Below the pieces are notes generated by a model. That model did no database searches and was not told the DNA's origin. It worked only from the letters and a program-made list of their open reading frames with translations. This document shows positions 7,792 through 15,886 of a DNA stretch of 64,000 bases, one piece after another. The DNA comes from Bacillota bacterium (lineage in GTDB: Bacteria; Bacillota; Clostridia; Christensenellales; SZUA-584): positions 62,001-126,000 of the forward strand of contig JAEZJG010000023.1 in NCBI GenBank assembly GCA_023415795.1, given 5' to 3'. The position numbers were made by a program, and so were the translations under genes. The first letter of the stretch is position 1. Each line of letters begins with the position of its first letter.

Positions 7792-8334
7792 TTACTGAGC
7801 CATTTGACGGCCTAGGAACGCTGCCGCAGCCTCGGCAGCTTTTTGCTCCGCATCACCGATGGCACCTGCCCCGCGTGAGATGATGGCAACTGCGCCGATG
7901 GGCTGACCCTCCATTGCGATGGGTGCGATGACCTGTGCGGTGGTGAGGCTGGTGTCTTCGCCGCTCACCAAGGCAATGGTGTTGGCTCCGTCCTTTTTCT
8001 GCACGGTACGTGCGCCGATCACTTCCTCCAATGCACCGCTGACGGGGCGTTCATAATAATCGCGCTTGTGCTCGCCGCTGGCTGCCAGCACTGTGTCTCT
8101 GTCGGAAATGATCGCAGTCATGCCCAGCGTCTGTGCGAGAGCTTCAGCGAAATCCTGTGCAAACGCGGCGAGTTCGCCGATGGGGGAATACTTCTTAAGT
8201 ATGATGCCGCCTTCGCGATCCGTGTATATCTCGAGCGGGTCGCCCTCCCGGATACGGAGTGTCCGTCTGATTTCCTTGGGTATTACAATTCTGCCAAGCT
8301 CGTCGATGCGTCTGACGATACCTGTTGCCTTCAT
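7792..8334 (-). CDS. spoVT: stage V sporulation protein T (AbrB-family regulator)
   Basis: A 180-residue protein with an N-terminal AbrB/SpoVT swapped-hairpin DNA-binding domain (MKATGIVRRIDELGRIVIPK, then EIRRTLRIREGDPLEIYTD) and a C-terminal GAF-like domain (residues 55-180). SpoVT is a late forespore regulator that tunes the SigG regulon and spore coat and germination traits. The ATG at 8334 begins the canonical N-terminus and has AAGGAGGA upstream; longer frames add nonsense. A SigG-type -10 (CATACTA) lies about 50 bases upstream, in keeping with forespore expression. It is monocistronic with its own terminator. Length and domain order agree with Bacillus SpoVT. Confidence 0.95.
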   Translation of the reverse strand: MKATGIVRRIDELGRIVIPKEIRRTLRIREGDPLEIYTDREGGIILKKYSPIGELAAFAQDFAEALAQTLGMTAIISDRDTVLAASGEHKRDYYERPVSGALEEVIGARTVQKKDGANTIALVSGEDTSLTTAQVIAPIAMEGQPIGAVAIISRGAGAIGDAEQKAAEAAAAFLGRQMAQ

Positions 8335-8382
8335 ATGTTGTCCTCCTTCAATGATGTGACTGGTTTTGCTGTTATTGTTTGT

Positions 8383-8389
8383 TAGTATG
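8383..8389 (-). promoter_or_regulatory. possible SigG -10 element of spoVT
   Basis: CATACTA on the minus strand fits the SigG -10 consensus CATWHTA. The matching -35 is poor (a GGAGT-like sequence about 16 bases upstream), so the call rests mainly on the -10 and on the known SigG dependence of spoVT. Confidence 0.35.
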
Positions 8390-8426
8390 GTCAAATTATG
8401 CGCGCACTCCAAAAAATGAGATGCAT

Positions 8427-8461
8427 TAAAAAAGCGGGTCTGCCATACTGCGGCCCGCCTT
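8427..8461 (-). terminator. intrinsic terminator of the two-TM protein gene
   Basis: On the minus strand GCGGGCC pairs with GACCCGC around an 11-base loop (8458-8434) and is followed by six T (8433-8428). It lies about 60 bases beyond the stop of the small membrane protein. Confidence 0.75.
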
Positions 8462-8523
8462 AAAAGAAAGTCATTACTGTTTATTGAACATAGCTCTATT
8501 TGTCAGAATAAACGGATTGAATT

Positions 8524-8778
8524 CTATTGGTCCTCATCGGATAGCTCTTTGATTTGCGCCTTCTTGTTCTTCTTCTCAGCAAAGAACGAGGTGACAAAGG
8601 AGATGAGTAGCAGCGCAAGGGCAGGGATAATAAAGGGCAGATTGTTGTTGACCGGGCACACACCGGCCGGCAGATTTGCGCGGGCGATGTAGATGAAATA
8701 GAACGCGACCGCGGCCAGTACCGCACCCAAAGCGAAGGAGATGTTGGATATATATTTAAACAGCTTGCCTTTATTCAT
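8524..8778 (-). CDS. small two-helix membrane protein
   Basis: An 84-residue protein that I do not recognise. It has two hydrophobic segments, about residues 10-32 (ISFALGAVLAAVAFYFIYIA) and 45-65 (LPFIIPALALLLISFVTSFF), joined by a short loop with PAGVCPVNNN, and a charged C-terminus EKKNKKAQIKELSDED. Predicted topology is both ends in the cytoplasm. The ATG at 8778 is preferred over an upstream TTG because GGAGG lies five bases before it. It has its own extended -10 promoter and terminator, so it is a stand-alone gene that is likely expressed. Confidence 0.7.
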   Translation of the reverse strand: MNKGKLFKYISNISFALGAVLAAVAFYFIYIARANLPAGVCPVNNNLPFIIPALALLLISFVTSFFAEKKNKKAQIKELSDEDQ

Positions 8779-8810
8779 TCCAGCCTCCAAATTGGTAATT
8801 GATATTAATA

Positions 8811-8839
8811 ATTATAACAGTAACTGGTGTTAAGCTCAA
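8811..8839 (-). promoter_or_regulatory. sigma-A promoter with extended -10 for the small membrane protein
   Basis: On the minus strand TTGAGC (8839-8834), a 17-base spacer and TATAAT (8816-8811) preceded by TGT form a strong promoter about 30 bases upstream of the ATG. Confidence 0.75.
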
Positions 8840-8945
8840 CACTTTGCGGGGGCATGGACCAGAAGAAGATATAAATTGTTGAAGTTATCTGGTCAATTGG
8901 CGTTGTTTAGTGATAATATATGAAAAAACACTTGGGAGGAACATG

Positions 8946-9356
8946 ATGAGTAACTGTGGGAAAGGCAAAATTACCGGTCTTGGACATATTGGTGTGTTCG
9001 TTAAGGATATTGATCGGTCCGTGGATTTTTATACCGGCGTGCTGGGCTTCGAATGCTATCATCGCGCAGAGGTGCCGGGTGACGACGGTGTGACCAAGGT
9101 GGCGTTTATGAAGAGCGGCACCTGTGAGATCGAGTTCGTGCAGTTTCCGGTGGTTCCGTCGGGCGGTGACGGCACGGTGGAGCATATTGCATTGGCGGTG
9201 GACGACATTGACGCCGTGCAAGCATGCCTGACTGAAAAAGGCATTGCGTTTGATACGCAAAGCCCCATTCATCTGACGCAGGTGTTTGATGGAGTCCGCT
9301 ACATATTCTTCCGCGGACCGGACGGCGAGCATCTTGAGCTGTGCCAGCTGCTCTAG
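8946..9356 (+). CDS. glyoxalase/VOC-superfamily protein
   Basis: A 136-residue protein of the vicinal-oxygen-chelate fold. The first beta-alpha-beta-beta-beta module shows ITGLGHIGVFVKDIDRSVDF with a metal-type histidine (GHIGV); the second begins VEHIALAVDDIDAVQACL and ends FFRGPDGEHLELCQLL, giving the second histidine and the usual terminal glutamate (HLEL). Such residues suggest a metal-binding lactoylglutathione lyase, methylmalonyl-CoA epimerase or dioxygenase-like enzyme, but the reaction cannot be assigned. The start at 8946 has GGGAGGA five bases upstream; ATG at 8943 is too close to it. Its stop overlaps that of the convergent tspO gene by four bases. Confidence 0.82.
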   Translation: MSNCGKGKITGLGHIGVFVKDIDRSVDFYTGVLGFECYHRAEVPGDDGVTKVAFMKSGTCEIEFVQFPVVPSGGDGTVEHIALAVDDIDAVQACLTEKGIAFDTQSPIHLTQVFDGVRYIFFRGPDGEHLELCQLL

Positions 9357-9898
9357 TTCAGGAAAGCCACCTTGTAGTTTAGGTACAGTGCAAAGCATAG
9401 CCAGATGAGGTAAGGCACGAGCAGATAACCTGCTGCTTTGCTGATGCTGTAAGCGTCCGCCAGCAGCAACGCGGCGACAATGACGGTTAAAATCAGCACG
9501 AACAGTGCGCCTGCAGGGTTTTGCAGCCTGAAAAACGTATAGCTCCACAAAACATTAAGCACGCCGCTGGTGAGGTAAAGCAGCAGCGTGCTTTTATTTG
9601 CGCTGTTCCACAACGGAACAAAGCTCTTTGAGGAAGCATTGGCGTCAGACTTCGCCGGAGCCGGAACATGGGTTGTGTTGGCGGATTTGATAAGCACGAT
9701 AGCCAGTGATGCGGCAAACAGCGCATACAGCACCGACCATGCAATGCTAAAGACGATGGGCGGCGGCTGCAACGCGGGCAGAGTCAGGCTTTGATACCAT
9801 TTGGACGTGGTATCGGTGAATGCCGTGCCCAGCGTGGCTACAATGGCAACGAACAGCACAGCCAGCACGATACGAAGTGTTTTTTCCCAGGCAGTCAT
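9353..9898 (-). CDS. tspO: TspO/MBR family tryptophan-rich sensory protein
   Basis: A 181-residue protein with five predicted membrane helices. Family marks are WYQSLTLPALQPPPIVFSI (the W-x-P-x-F type loop), WSVLYALFAASLAIVLI, LNVLWSYTFFRLQNPAGAL and the C-terminal PYLIWLCFALYLNYKVAFLN. TspO proteins bind porphyrins and related ligands in the membrane and have been tied to tetrapyrrole handling and stress. A roughly 20-residue polar insert (THVPAPAKSDANASSKS) between helices 2 and 3 makes it longer than the usual 155-160 residues. The ATG at 9898 has GGGGAGGG upstream; earlier codons give no membrane protein sequence. It is divergent from the DUF3298-like gene and convergent with the VOC gene. 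Confidence 0.9.
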   Translation of the reverse strand: MTAWEKTLRIVLAVLFVAIVATLGTAFTDTTSKWYQSLTLPALQPPPIVFSIAWSVLYALFAASLAIVLIKSANTTHVPAPAKSDANASSKSFVPLWNSANKSTLLLYLTSGVLNVLWSYTFFRLQNPAGALFVLILTVIVAALLLADAYSISKAAGYLLVPYLIWLCFALYLNYKVAFLN

Positions 9899-9962
9899 GA
9901 TAATTCCCTCCCCACAAGAGTATATTCCAGTAGGGAAACTGATATGTGCGGAGGGCTGAGGT

Positions 9963-10703
9963 ATGTCGGGACGGCGGCGAAGATGGTGGCTGTTGATGGC
10001 AGCGATAACGACGCTGTCTTGCTTCGTGATGGGCAAAACCCTAGTCGGTCGGGTGGGTTGGGCGCAGCCGCAGCCGCAGGTAAGCGTCAGCGAAGAAACG
10101 CAGTACCGTGGTGATGAGCAGCTTGTGTTGGATGTGCGGGTGCCTGTGGTATCGGGGCTGGGGGACAGGATGCTGGAGCGCGTGTTGAACGCACGGGTGC
10201 GTGCGCAGGTGGATGCGGCGCGTGACGCGGCAGCGGCGGAGGCGGCGACGCTGTGGCGCGAAGCGGCACAGGAGGGGTTTGAGCCGTGGCAGTACGTGTT
10301 TCATGCGGACTACGAGGTGTGCTGTGCGCGGGGTGTGCTGTCGATGCGGGTGACGGCGGCTCTGGACAACGGTGGTGTGGGGCTGCCGCTCACGGTGTTC
10401 TACAATGTGGACATCGAAAAGCGAGAGTGGCTAGCTTTGGATGATCTATTTATCTCAGATAAATATAGGAATGTAATCGATGCTTATATCCGTGAGCAGA
10501 TCAATGGCGACGAACGTTTCTTGCCGGAGGCATTCGGTGGTGTATCGCCGAAAACCGCCTTCTTTATTCGTGATGGAATACTGCATATCGTGTTTGCCAA
10601 ATACGAGATAGCAGATGGCATGACGGGCGAGCCTGTGTTTAGCATTCCTCCGAAGCTGCTGACCGGGCTGCTGAAGCCGGAATACGCCGCTCTGCTGCTG
10701 TGA
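9963..10703 (+). CDS. exported DUF3298/DUF4163-like (RsiV/PdaC-type) protein
   Basis: A 246-residue protein with an arginine-rich N-terminus (MSGRRRRWW), one hydrophobic signal or anchor (about residues 9-24), and an extracellular region. Residues 45-150 form the first domain (DVRVPVVSGLGDRMLERVLN...), and residues 165-235 resemble DUF3298 (LDDLFISDKYRNVIDAYIRE, then FIRDGILHIVFAKYEIADG). This architecture occurs in RsiV-type anti-sigma factors and in PdaC peptidoglycan deacetylase N-domains. Here there is neither a deacetylase catalytic domain nor a sigma factor gene next door, so it is probably a stand-alone envelope protein. The ATG has GGAGGG about ten bases upstream. It is divergent from tspO. 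Confidence 0.7.
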   Translation: MSGRRRRWWLLMAAITTLSCFVMGKTLVGRVGWAQPQPQVSVSEETQYRGDEQLVLDVRVPVVSGLGDRMLERVLNARVRAQVDAARDAAAAEAATLWREAAQEGFEPWQYVFHADYEVCCARGVLSMRVTAALDNGGVGLPLTVFYNVDIEKREWLALDDLFISDKYRNVIDAYIREQINGDERFLPEAFGGVSPKTAFFIRDGILHIVFAKYEIADGMTGEPVFSIPPKLLTGLLKPEYAALLL

Positions 10704-10839
10704 CCGACTGAAAATAATGAGGGATGCTAAAGCACAAGGGGATTTGCCAAAGCATGGGCTGCAAGGATAGTTGCCGCATAATAATGTGTTTATAGAATTT
10801 CTTCAGTAGACAGTGAACTGCGCTGTGTTCAACAAGTGT

Positions 10840-11031
10840 TTAGTCCTCCCAGTTCATGATGCCGTCACCATTTCGAACCCAGTCTATAAAGTAGCCACAT
10901 TCCGGATTTGCGGTAAACCCTAAAAGCTGCGATTTTGTAAGCAGCCCCGAAGAAACAGTATACTGTTTTTTCGAGCTTTCACCATATTCCCAAGTATCAG
11001 TCCAAAAGACATCATATCCAAGCTGTTTCAA
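10840..11031 (-). CDS. short orphan reading frame, possible gene remnant
   Basis: A frame of 63 codons from a TTG, and open for about 17 more codons upstream in the same frame (RTGNREHSELERLKQLGYDV spans the TTG) until a stop near 11085. The sequence is soluble, acidic at the end and ends naturally (GYFIDWVRNGDGIMNWED). I do not recognise a family. There is no good ribosome site at the TTG, and base composition differs from the neighbours, so it may be the 3' end of a decayed gene rather than a functional one. Confidence 0.3.
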   Translation of the reverse strand: MKQLGYDVFWTDTWEYGESSKKQYTVSSGLLTKSQLLGFTANPECGYFIDWVRNGDGIMNWED

Positions 11032-11192
11032 ACGCTCAAGTTCGCTGTGCTCGCGGTTTCCTGTGCGTTCTCCCTTTTCACCGTATCAAAATTATCGCCT
11101 TATGCTGGGTATGCGGTTATATTAAATTATTGGAGTGCTTGAAAGCAGAGAGTTGATGGAGTGCCTTGACTTAACAAGCGTCGTATTAAGAC

Positions 11193-11248
11193 AAAGCGCA
11201 AGGGTTTACCGCCTGCTGTCCGCAGGCACCAAAACCCTTGCGCTTTTT
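11193..11248 (+). terminator. strong intrinsic terminator
   Basis: An outer 14-15 bp arm (AAAGCGCAAGGGTTT against AAACCCTTGCGCTTT) encloses an inner GCCTGC/GCAGGC hairpin and is followed by TTTTT on the plus strand. On the minus strand the T run is short (TTTG), so its main direction is plus, although it may also stop the C_GCAxxG transcript. Confidence 0.8.
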
Positions 11249-11312
11249 AGAAGCTATTCGTTTCACTTTTTGGATCACTTCAAAGCGCGGCATACACTCC
11301 GAACATTGATGG

Positions 11313-11756
11313 TCAGCCTTTTGTGATAATTTCCTCCGCGATTGCCACCGCACTTTCGATGGCCGGGGGACAGACAGAGTCGTGCAGACCCAATTCGTTG
11401 ATCTTCTGGACATCCTCCGGAATGCCGGGGTTGTAACCCAGCAGTTCTTTGCACATCAGCGTGCCATTGGCTTCCCGGAAACGGTTGAGGAATTCCACCG
11501 CTTTGGCGTTGCCGCGCTGCTTGCCCTCTGCGTCACATGGGGTGGCAGAACCAAACACGAGCCCCAGTGCCATCAACGCGCCGGTGACTGCACCGCACAC
11601 CTCACCGCAGCGCATACCGCCGCCGAAGCCAGCGGCGCATTTGAGCGCGGTATCCTTGTCGATGTCCAACTCGTCTGCCAGTGCGGCGAACACACTTTGT
11701 GCGCAGTTGAACTTATCCTGCGAGAATAATTTAATCGCGGCCGCTCGTTTATCCAT
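11313..11756 (-). CDS. C_GCAxxG_C_C family redox protein
   Basis: A 147-residue cysteine-rich protein of the C_GCAxxG_C_C family. Cysteines are placed as FNCAQSVF (C18), LKCAAGFGGGMRCGEVCGAV (three cysteines in the GGGMRCGEVCGA core), a central TPCDAEG, LMCKELLG and DSVCPPAI, the usual family array. These proteins are thought to be redox active and are common in anaerobes, often near oxidoreductases; their biochemical role is unsettled. The ATG has GGAGG about eight bases upstream. It lies 39 bases behind the M29 aminopeptidase gene on the same strand and is probably the last gene of that operon. Confidence 0.88.
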   Translation of the reverse strand: MDKRAAAIKLFSQDKFNCAQSVFAALADELDIDKDTALKCAAGFGGGMRCGEVCGAVTGALMALGLVFGSATPCDAEGKQRGNAKAVEFLNRFREANGTLMCKELLGYNPGIPEDVQKINELGLHDSVCPPAIESAVAIAEEIITKG

Positions 11757-11795
11757 GACGATGCCTCCAAAATATATTTGCTCAGCCTTAATTGG

Positions 11796-12908
11796 CTAAA
11801 CCAGATTCTCTTCGTTTAATGCGGAGAGCTCGCCTAAGAAACGTCCGTCCTTGCGGATTAACTCGCCGTCGAAGTATATTTCACCGCCGCCGTATTCGGG
11901 ACGCTGAATGAGCACCAGATCCCAATGCACCGCGGATTCGTTGCCGTTGTTAGCGTCCTCGTAGCACGAACCGGGCGTCAGATGTATAGAACCCGCGATC
12001 TTTTCGTCGAACAGCGTGTCGCACATGGGGTCTTTGATGTACGGATTCACGCCGAATGCAAACTCGCCGAGGTAGCGTGCGCCTTCATCGGTATCCAGAA
12101 TCTTGTTGAGCTTCTCGGTGTTGTTGGCCTTGGCATCGATGATCTTGCCATCCTTGAACTCAAAGTAAACATTCTCGTATTTGAAGCCCTGAGAGAAAGA
12201 TGGTGTGTTGTAGCTGATCTTGCCGTTGGCACTGTTGCGGACAGGCGCGGTGTATATCTCGCCGTCGGGGATGTTCATGTGACCCGAACACTTTTTGGAT
12301 GGTATACCCTTGACAGAGAACGTGAGATCCGTCCCCGGCCCCACGATACGCACCTGATCCACCGTCTTCAGGCGCTTCTGCATAACATCCATCGCTTTAT
12401 CCATCTTGGAGTAATCGAGGTTGCATACGTCAAAGTAGAAGTCCTCAAACTGCTCGGTGCTCATGCCCGCCAGCTGCGCCATTGAACCGTTGGGGTAGCG
12501 CAGCACCACCCACTTGGTCTTCTGTACGCGCAGCTCGTGGTGCACCCGCCGGGAATAGATCGAGCGGTACAGCGACAGGTTTTCCTCGTCCACGTCGGAC
12601 AGCTCTGAGGTGTTGAGTGCGCCACGGAACGCGACGTATGCCGACATCTCCTGCATCATCGCTGCGTCGTAACGCGTCATGTCTTCTATCTGCGCCTTGG
12701 TTGCGTTCATCAGCAATGCCCGCTGGATGCGTGCGCTCCGCGAAACGCAGAATGGTACACCGCCTGCGGCATACACCTCCTTGATGAGCTGCATGGACAG
12801 CTCCTCGGGGCAATCGAAGTTCTCTATCAGTACGCGCTCACCCGGTTTAATCGCCATCGAGTAGTTGACGAGTGAACGGCATAGCTTTTGCAGTCGGTTG
12901 TCAGTCAT
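11796..12908 (-). CDS. M29-family metallo-aminopeptidase (AmpS/AmpT type)
   Basis: A 370-residue cytoplasmic aminopeptidase of family M29. The N-terminal NYSMAIKPGERVLIE is the family opening; likely metal ligands occur in SGHMNIPDGEIYTAP (Glu), GARYLGEFAFGVNP (Glu), GSIHLTPGSCYEDANNGNES (His and Asp) and AVHWDLVLI (His and Asp). Members form dimers with two metal ions and remove N-terminal residues from peptides. Length is slightly below the 400-410 norm. It starts ten bases after the glycosyltransferase stop, so the two are co-transcribed, with the C_GCAxxG gene behind. No functional link with the glycosyltransferase is evident. Confidence 0.9.
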   Translation of the reverse strand: MTDNRLQKLCRSLVNYSMAIKPGERVLIENFDCPEELSMQLIKEVYAAGGVPFCVSRSARIQRALLMNATKAQIEDMTRYDAAMMQEMSAYVAFRGALNTSELSDVDEENLSLYRSIYSRRVHHELRVQKTKWVVLRYPNGSMAQLAGMSTEQFEDFYFDVCNLDYSKMDKAMDVMQKRLKTVDQVRIVGPGTDLTFSVKGIPSKKCSGHMNIPDGEIYTAPVRNSANGKISYNTPSFSQGFKYENVYFEFKDGKIIDAKANNTEKLNKILDTDEGARYLGEFAFGVNPYIKDPMCDTLFDEKIAGSIHLTPGSCYEDANNGNESAVHWDLVLIQRPEYGGGEIYFDGELIRKDGRFLGELSALNEENLV

Positions 12909-12918
12909 GTTTCCTCCG

Positions 12919-13836
12919 TTAAAAATTTATCTTTTCATCGATGATATAGATGGGCCGACCTTTGGCCTCGTCGTATATTCTGCCCAGGTACAGCCCGAAA
13001 ATGCCGAGGCTGACAAACAGTAAGCCAAGCAGCAAAAACACCAGCGCGAACATTACGTGCATAAGCTGCCAGATGGAGAGTGCCGTCAGCACGACAGACA
13101 CCACGAGATAGCACAGCGACAGCAGTGTCAGCGTGATGCCGAGTACCATCGGAGCTTTGAGCGGCTTGTTGGAAAACGATGTGACGCCGTCTCCCGCAAG
13201 CTTGAGCATCTTTTTCAGCGAATACTTGGTTTGGCCCGCGGCACGTTCGTCGCGTACAAACTCCACAGGCTCTGCCTTGAAGCCCGACCACGCTGCCATA
13301 CCGCGCAGAAAACGGTTTTTCTCTGGCATGGCGGTGAGTGTGTCGCACACCTTGCGGTCGATGAGGCGGAAGTCGCCGGTGTTAGCGGGAATGTACTGAC
13401 CGCCCAGCGCGCGAAGAATGCGATAATAACCCCAGGCCGTGAGCTTCTTGAAGACCGATTCACCCTGACGTTTTACGCGCTGACCGTAAACGATGTCTGC
13501 GCCCGCCTGCCATTTCTTCACCATCTCGGGGATAACCTCCGGCGGGTCTTGCAAATCGCAGTCGATGATGACCACGGCTTGCCCGGATGCGCTGGCCATA
13601 CCGGCAGAGACCGCTTCCTGATGCCCAAAGTTGCGCGAGAAGCTGATGACGCGCACATGCTTATCCTTTTCAGCCAACTCTTTGAGCTGTGTCAGCGTGT
13701 TATCACGCGAGCCGTCGTTGACAAAGATCAGCTCATAGTCTTCCCCCAATGTATCCATGACAGCTTTCAGCCGCGGGTAAGACAGCGGCAGAACCTCCTG
13801 CTCGTTAAAGGCAGGGATGATGACGGAATATTTCAT
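12919..13836 (-). CDS. family 2 glycosyltransferase, GtrB/dolichol-phosphate-mannose-synthase like
   Basis: A 305-residue enzyme with an N-terminal GT-A domain: YSVIIPAFNEQEVLPLSYP, VNDGSRDNT for nucleotide binding, and VIIDCDLQDPPEVIPEMV with the DxD-type metal site and the QDPPE signature of GtrB/DPMS enzymes. TGDFRLIDRK and NRFLRGMAAWSGF follow. Two membrane helices near residues 225-290 anchor it. Such enzymes move a hexose from a nucleotide sugar to undecaprenyl phosphate, giving a lipid-linked donor for envelope or O-antigen-like glycosylation. The ATG at 13836 starts the catalytic domain and has GGGAGCG before it. It heads the operon with the M29 peptidase. Confidence 0.9.
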   Translation of the reverse strand: MKYSVIIPAFNEQEVLPLSYPRLKAVMDTLGEDYELIFVNDGSRDNTLTQLKELAEKDKHVRVISFSRNFGHQEAVSAGMASASGQAVVIIDCDLQDPPEVIPEMVKKWQAGADIVYGQRVKRQGESVFKKLTAWGYYRILRALGGQYIPANTGDFRLIDRKVCDTLTAMPEKNRFLRGMAAWSGFKAEPVEFVRDERAAGQTKYSLKKMLKLAGDGVTSFSNKPLKAPMVLGITLTLLSLCYLVVSVVLTALSIWQLMHVMFALVFLLLGLLFVSLGIFGLYLGRIYDEAKGRPIYIIDEKINF

Positions 13837-13867
13837 TGAACGCTCCCTTGCGTAATTGTCCAAATGC

Positions 13868-13896
13868 ATTATATATCAGCCTGCCGAAATTTACAA
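13868..13896 (-). promoter_or_regulatory. sigma-A type promoter of the glycosyltransferase operon
   Basis: On the minus strand TTGTAA (13896-13891), a 17-base spacer and TATAAT (13873-13868) lie about 30 bases upstream of the ATG. Confidence 0.65.
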
Positions 13897-14013
13897 AACT
13901 GAAAACAGCTGCATATGTGAATTTTTTGTTGATTTTTGACGGGTATTACCTTGCTATGTGAATTGCGGACAGGTAAAATTGTGTAAAGAAATGTGTGTAT
14001 TGGGGGAAAGCTT

Positions 14014-15759
14014 ATGTTGGCTGTGATCACCGTGTTTGACCGGAAGGATTTAAAGAAGACTTATTTGCTTAAGGGCAAGCCGCTGGCGCAGACAGCCAAG
14101 GCTTTTGAAGACTATGCGACGCGGGTGCAGGAGGTGACGGCAGCCGTTGTGTATCTGGCGGGACGTACAAACGCCGCGGAGCCAGCGGGCATGCTGACGG
14201 TAAAGGATGCATCCGCAGATGCGGACGGCATCACGCTTAAGTTTGATGCATCCAGCCGGTTGGAGCTGTTGTCGGGCGCGGTGTCGGATGAGGTTTACCG
14301 GCAGTCGCGCGAAAATGGCTGGCTGTCGGAGGAGGGGTATGCGCCGCAACTGATATTTATGGAGGAAGCTGCATTTGATTTCTTTAGGCAGCGTGCGGTG
14401 CTGTGCGCCAAGATGGATGCGCTGACGGACGCGGGGGATCACAAGGCAGCGGTGATGCTGTGCGCGCCTCTCAAGGTGGTGAAGGACGACCCGATGCTAT
14501 GGGACAGTGCGGAGGTGCTTTACCGCCTGGGGCGCGCATGCAGCAAACTGGCGACCACGCTGCTGATCAAGTCTGCGGAGACAAAGAAGCTGGATCGCTG
14601 CCGCCAGTACCGGGAGATGTGCGAGGTCTTTTTCAAGCGCGGTGCGGAGCTGGAGCCAGATAATGCGCGTTTTGCCACGGCGCTGGCGTATCGTTATTAC
14701 TCCAACGTGCATGAGCTGATGCGGCCGGGCGAACGGCGGGATCAGGACTTGGAGGCGGAGATCGAGAAGGCCAACGAGTGGCTGAGCCGCGCACTGGAGA
14801 TATATCCGCAGAGCGTGCGCAACAATTACCGCAAGGGCAAGCTGATTATTGAAAAGCAGGCCCCGTATCTGCTGTTTGGCAAACGGGCATTCGGCGCGCG
14901 TGAGGCAGAGCTGCTGCGCGAGATCCGTGAGGTGGGCGAGGAGCATCTGGCAACGGCGATTGCGCTTTATGAAGCGCTGGAGAGCGAGAGCGATAAAGCG
15001 CGGGATCGGCGAGAATACGCCAAGGCGCTGTTTGTGCTGGGCAGCTACTACCTCGACGATTCGTATCTGCCGGTACATGAATACTATCTGCGGCGCGTTG
15101 CCGGACGGGAGGATATTCGTCCCATTGCGTCCATATCCAAGCTTGACATCAAGGCTGCGATTGAGCTGCTGGAGAAGGCGTTTGCCGCTGAGACAGACAT
15201 GCCGCTGGAGAAGCTTGATATCGAGTCGCTGACGCAGCTGCACAAGGAATGGACACGCTCGCCCGTGGAGAAGCTGTATACGCTGGGCTGCGCTCACAGC
15301 GCAATGGCTTTTATCGCGCTGACAGAGGCGGACGACGAAAAGCGCAAGGTACACGCAAGCGCGGCGCTAAAGTATCTTCAGGCGGCTAAGGATGTGGCGG
15401 ATAAGAGCAAGGATCGCAAGCGCAATACCTGGCATATCAGCGAGAAGCTGGCGTGGACATACATGCATATGGGGCAGTACGACCGGGCGGCACGGCTCAT
15501 CTCGCGGGCGAAGTCCGGCTACATTGTGAACACTTACGCTCTCGCGCTGCTGCTGATGGGGGGCACTCAGGCAGTGAAGAAGGCGGAGGAGTCACTGAAC
15601 GCCGCAGCGGCAGACAGACGCAATCTGGCGTCCGGCTTGTCTAAGGTGATGCTGGCGTATGTGCGTGCACGGCGTGGCGAGACATATCAGGCGGCGGATA
15701 AAACGCTGTCTGCCAAGAACCGCAGGCTGGCCGCGATGCTGGGTGTAGGTAATGAATAA
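14014..15759 (+). CDS. large helical-repeat (TPR-like) protein of unknown function
   Basis: A 581-residue soluble protein without signal peptide or membrane segment. The first 120 residues (AVITVFDRKDLKKTYLLKGK...) are a separate domain that I do not recognise. From about residue 130 it is helical with TPR-like helix pairs: AVLCAKMDALTDAGDHKAAV, FFKRGAELEPDNARFATALA, LSRALEIYPQSVRNNYRKGK, EKLAWTYMHMGQYDRAARLI. The repeats suggest a scaffold for protein binding. The ATG at 14014 has GGGGGAAAG just upstream; the GTG at 13993 lies before that site and is less likely. It stands between the divergent glycosyltransferase operon and the small conserved gene. Confidence 0.65.
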   Translation: MLAVITVFDRKDLKKTYLLKGKPLAQTAKAFEDYATRVQEVTAAVVYLAGRTNAAEPAGMLTVKDASADADGITLKFDASSRLELLSGAVSDEVYRQSRENGWLSEEGYAPQLIFMEEAAFDFFRQRAVLCAKMDALTDAGDHKAAVMLCAPLKVVKDDPMLWDSAEVLYRLGRACSKLATTLLIKSAETKKLDRCRQYREMCEVFFKRGAELEPDNARFATALAYRYYSNVHELMRPGERRDQDLEAEIEKANEWLSRALEIYPQSVRNNYRKGKLIIEKQAPYLLFGKRAFGAREAELLREIREVGEEHLATAIALYEALESESDKARDRREYAKALFVLGSYYLDDSYLPVHEYYLRRVAGREDIRPIASISKLDIKAAIELLEKAFAAETDMPLEKLDIESLTQLHKEWTRSPVEKLYTLGCAHSAMAFIALTEADDEKRKVHASAALKYLQAAKDVADKSKDRKRNTWHISEKLAWTYMHMGQYDRAARLISRAKSGYIVNTYALALLLMGGTQAVKKAEESLNAAAADRRNLASGLSKVMLAYVRARRGETYQAADKTLSAKNRRLAAMLGVGNE

Positions 15760-15805
15760 AGTGTTTATTAGTAGATAAGATTTTCGATAAATAAGGGGTG
15801 GCTTG

Positions 15806-15834
15806 TTGACTATAAAACTCAGCTATGATATATT
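15806..15834 (+). promoter_or_regulatory. sigma-A promoter of the 77-residue protein gene
   Basis: TTGACT (15806-15811), a 17-base spacer and TATATT (15829-15834) lie about 50 bases ahead of the ATG; each hexamer has five consensus bases. Confidence 0.7.
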
Positions 15835-15886
15835 CAAGAGGACGTAAAGTGATTACGTTAATAAGCGGCAAAAGGAGGCGAATAGT

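Larger units (their letters stand above)
10704..11312. other. 609-base low-coding interval
   Basis: Between the DUF3298-like gene and the C_GCAxxG gene there is no solid gene. It holds one short minus-strand frame that may be a gene remnant (10840-11031) and a strong plus-strand terminator hairpin (11193-11248) that has no obvious plus-strand gene nearby. The composition is more AT-rich than the flanks, which fits decayed or acquired DNA. Confidence 0.5.

Noticed and set aside
11135..11326. 63-codon plus-strand frame
   Set aside because: It runs through the terminator hairpin; no family, no ribosome site.
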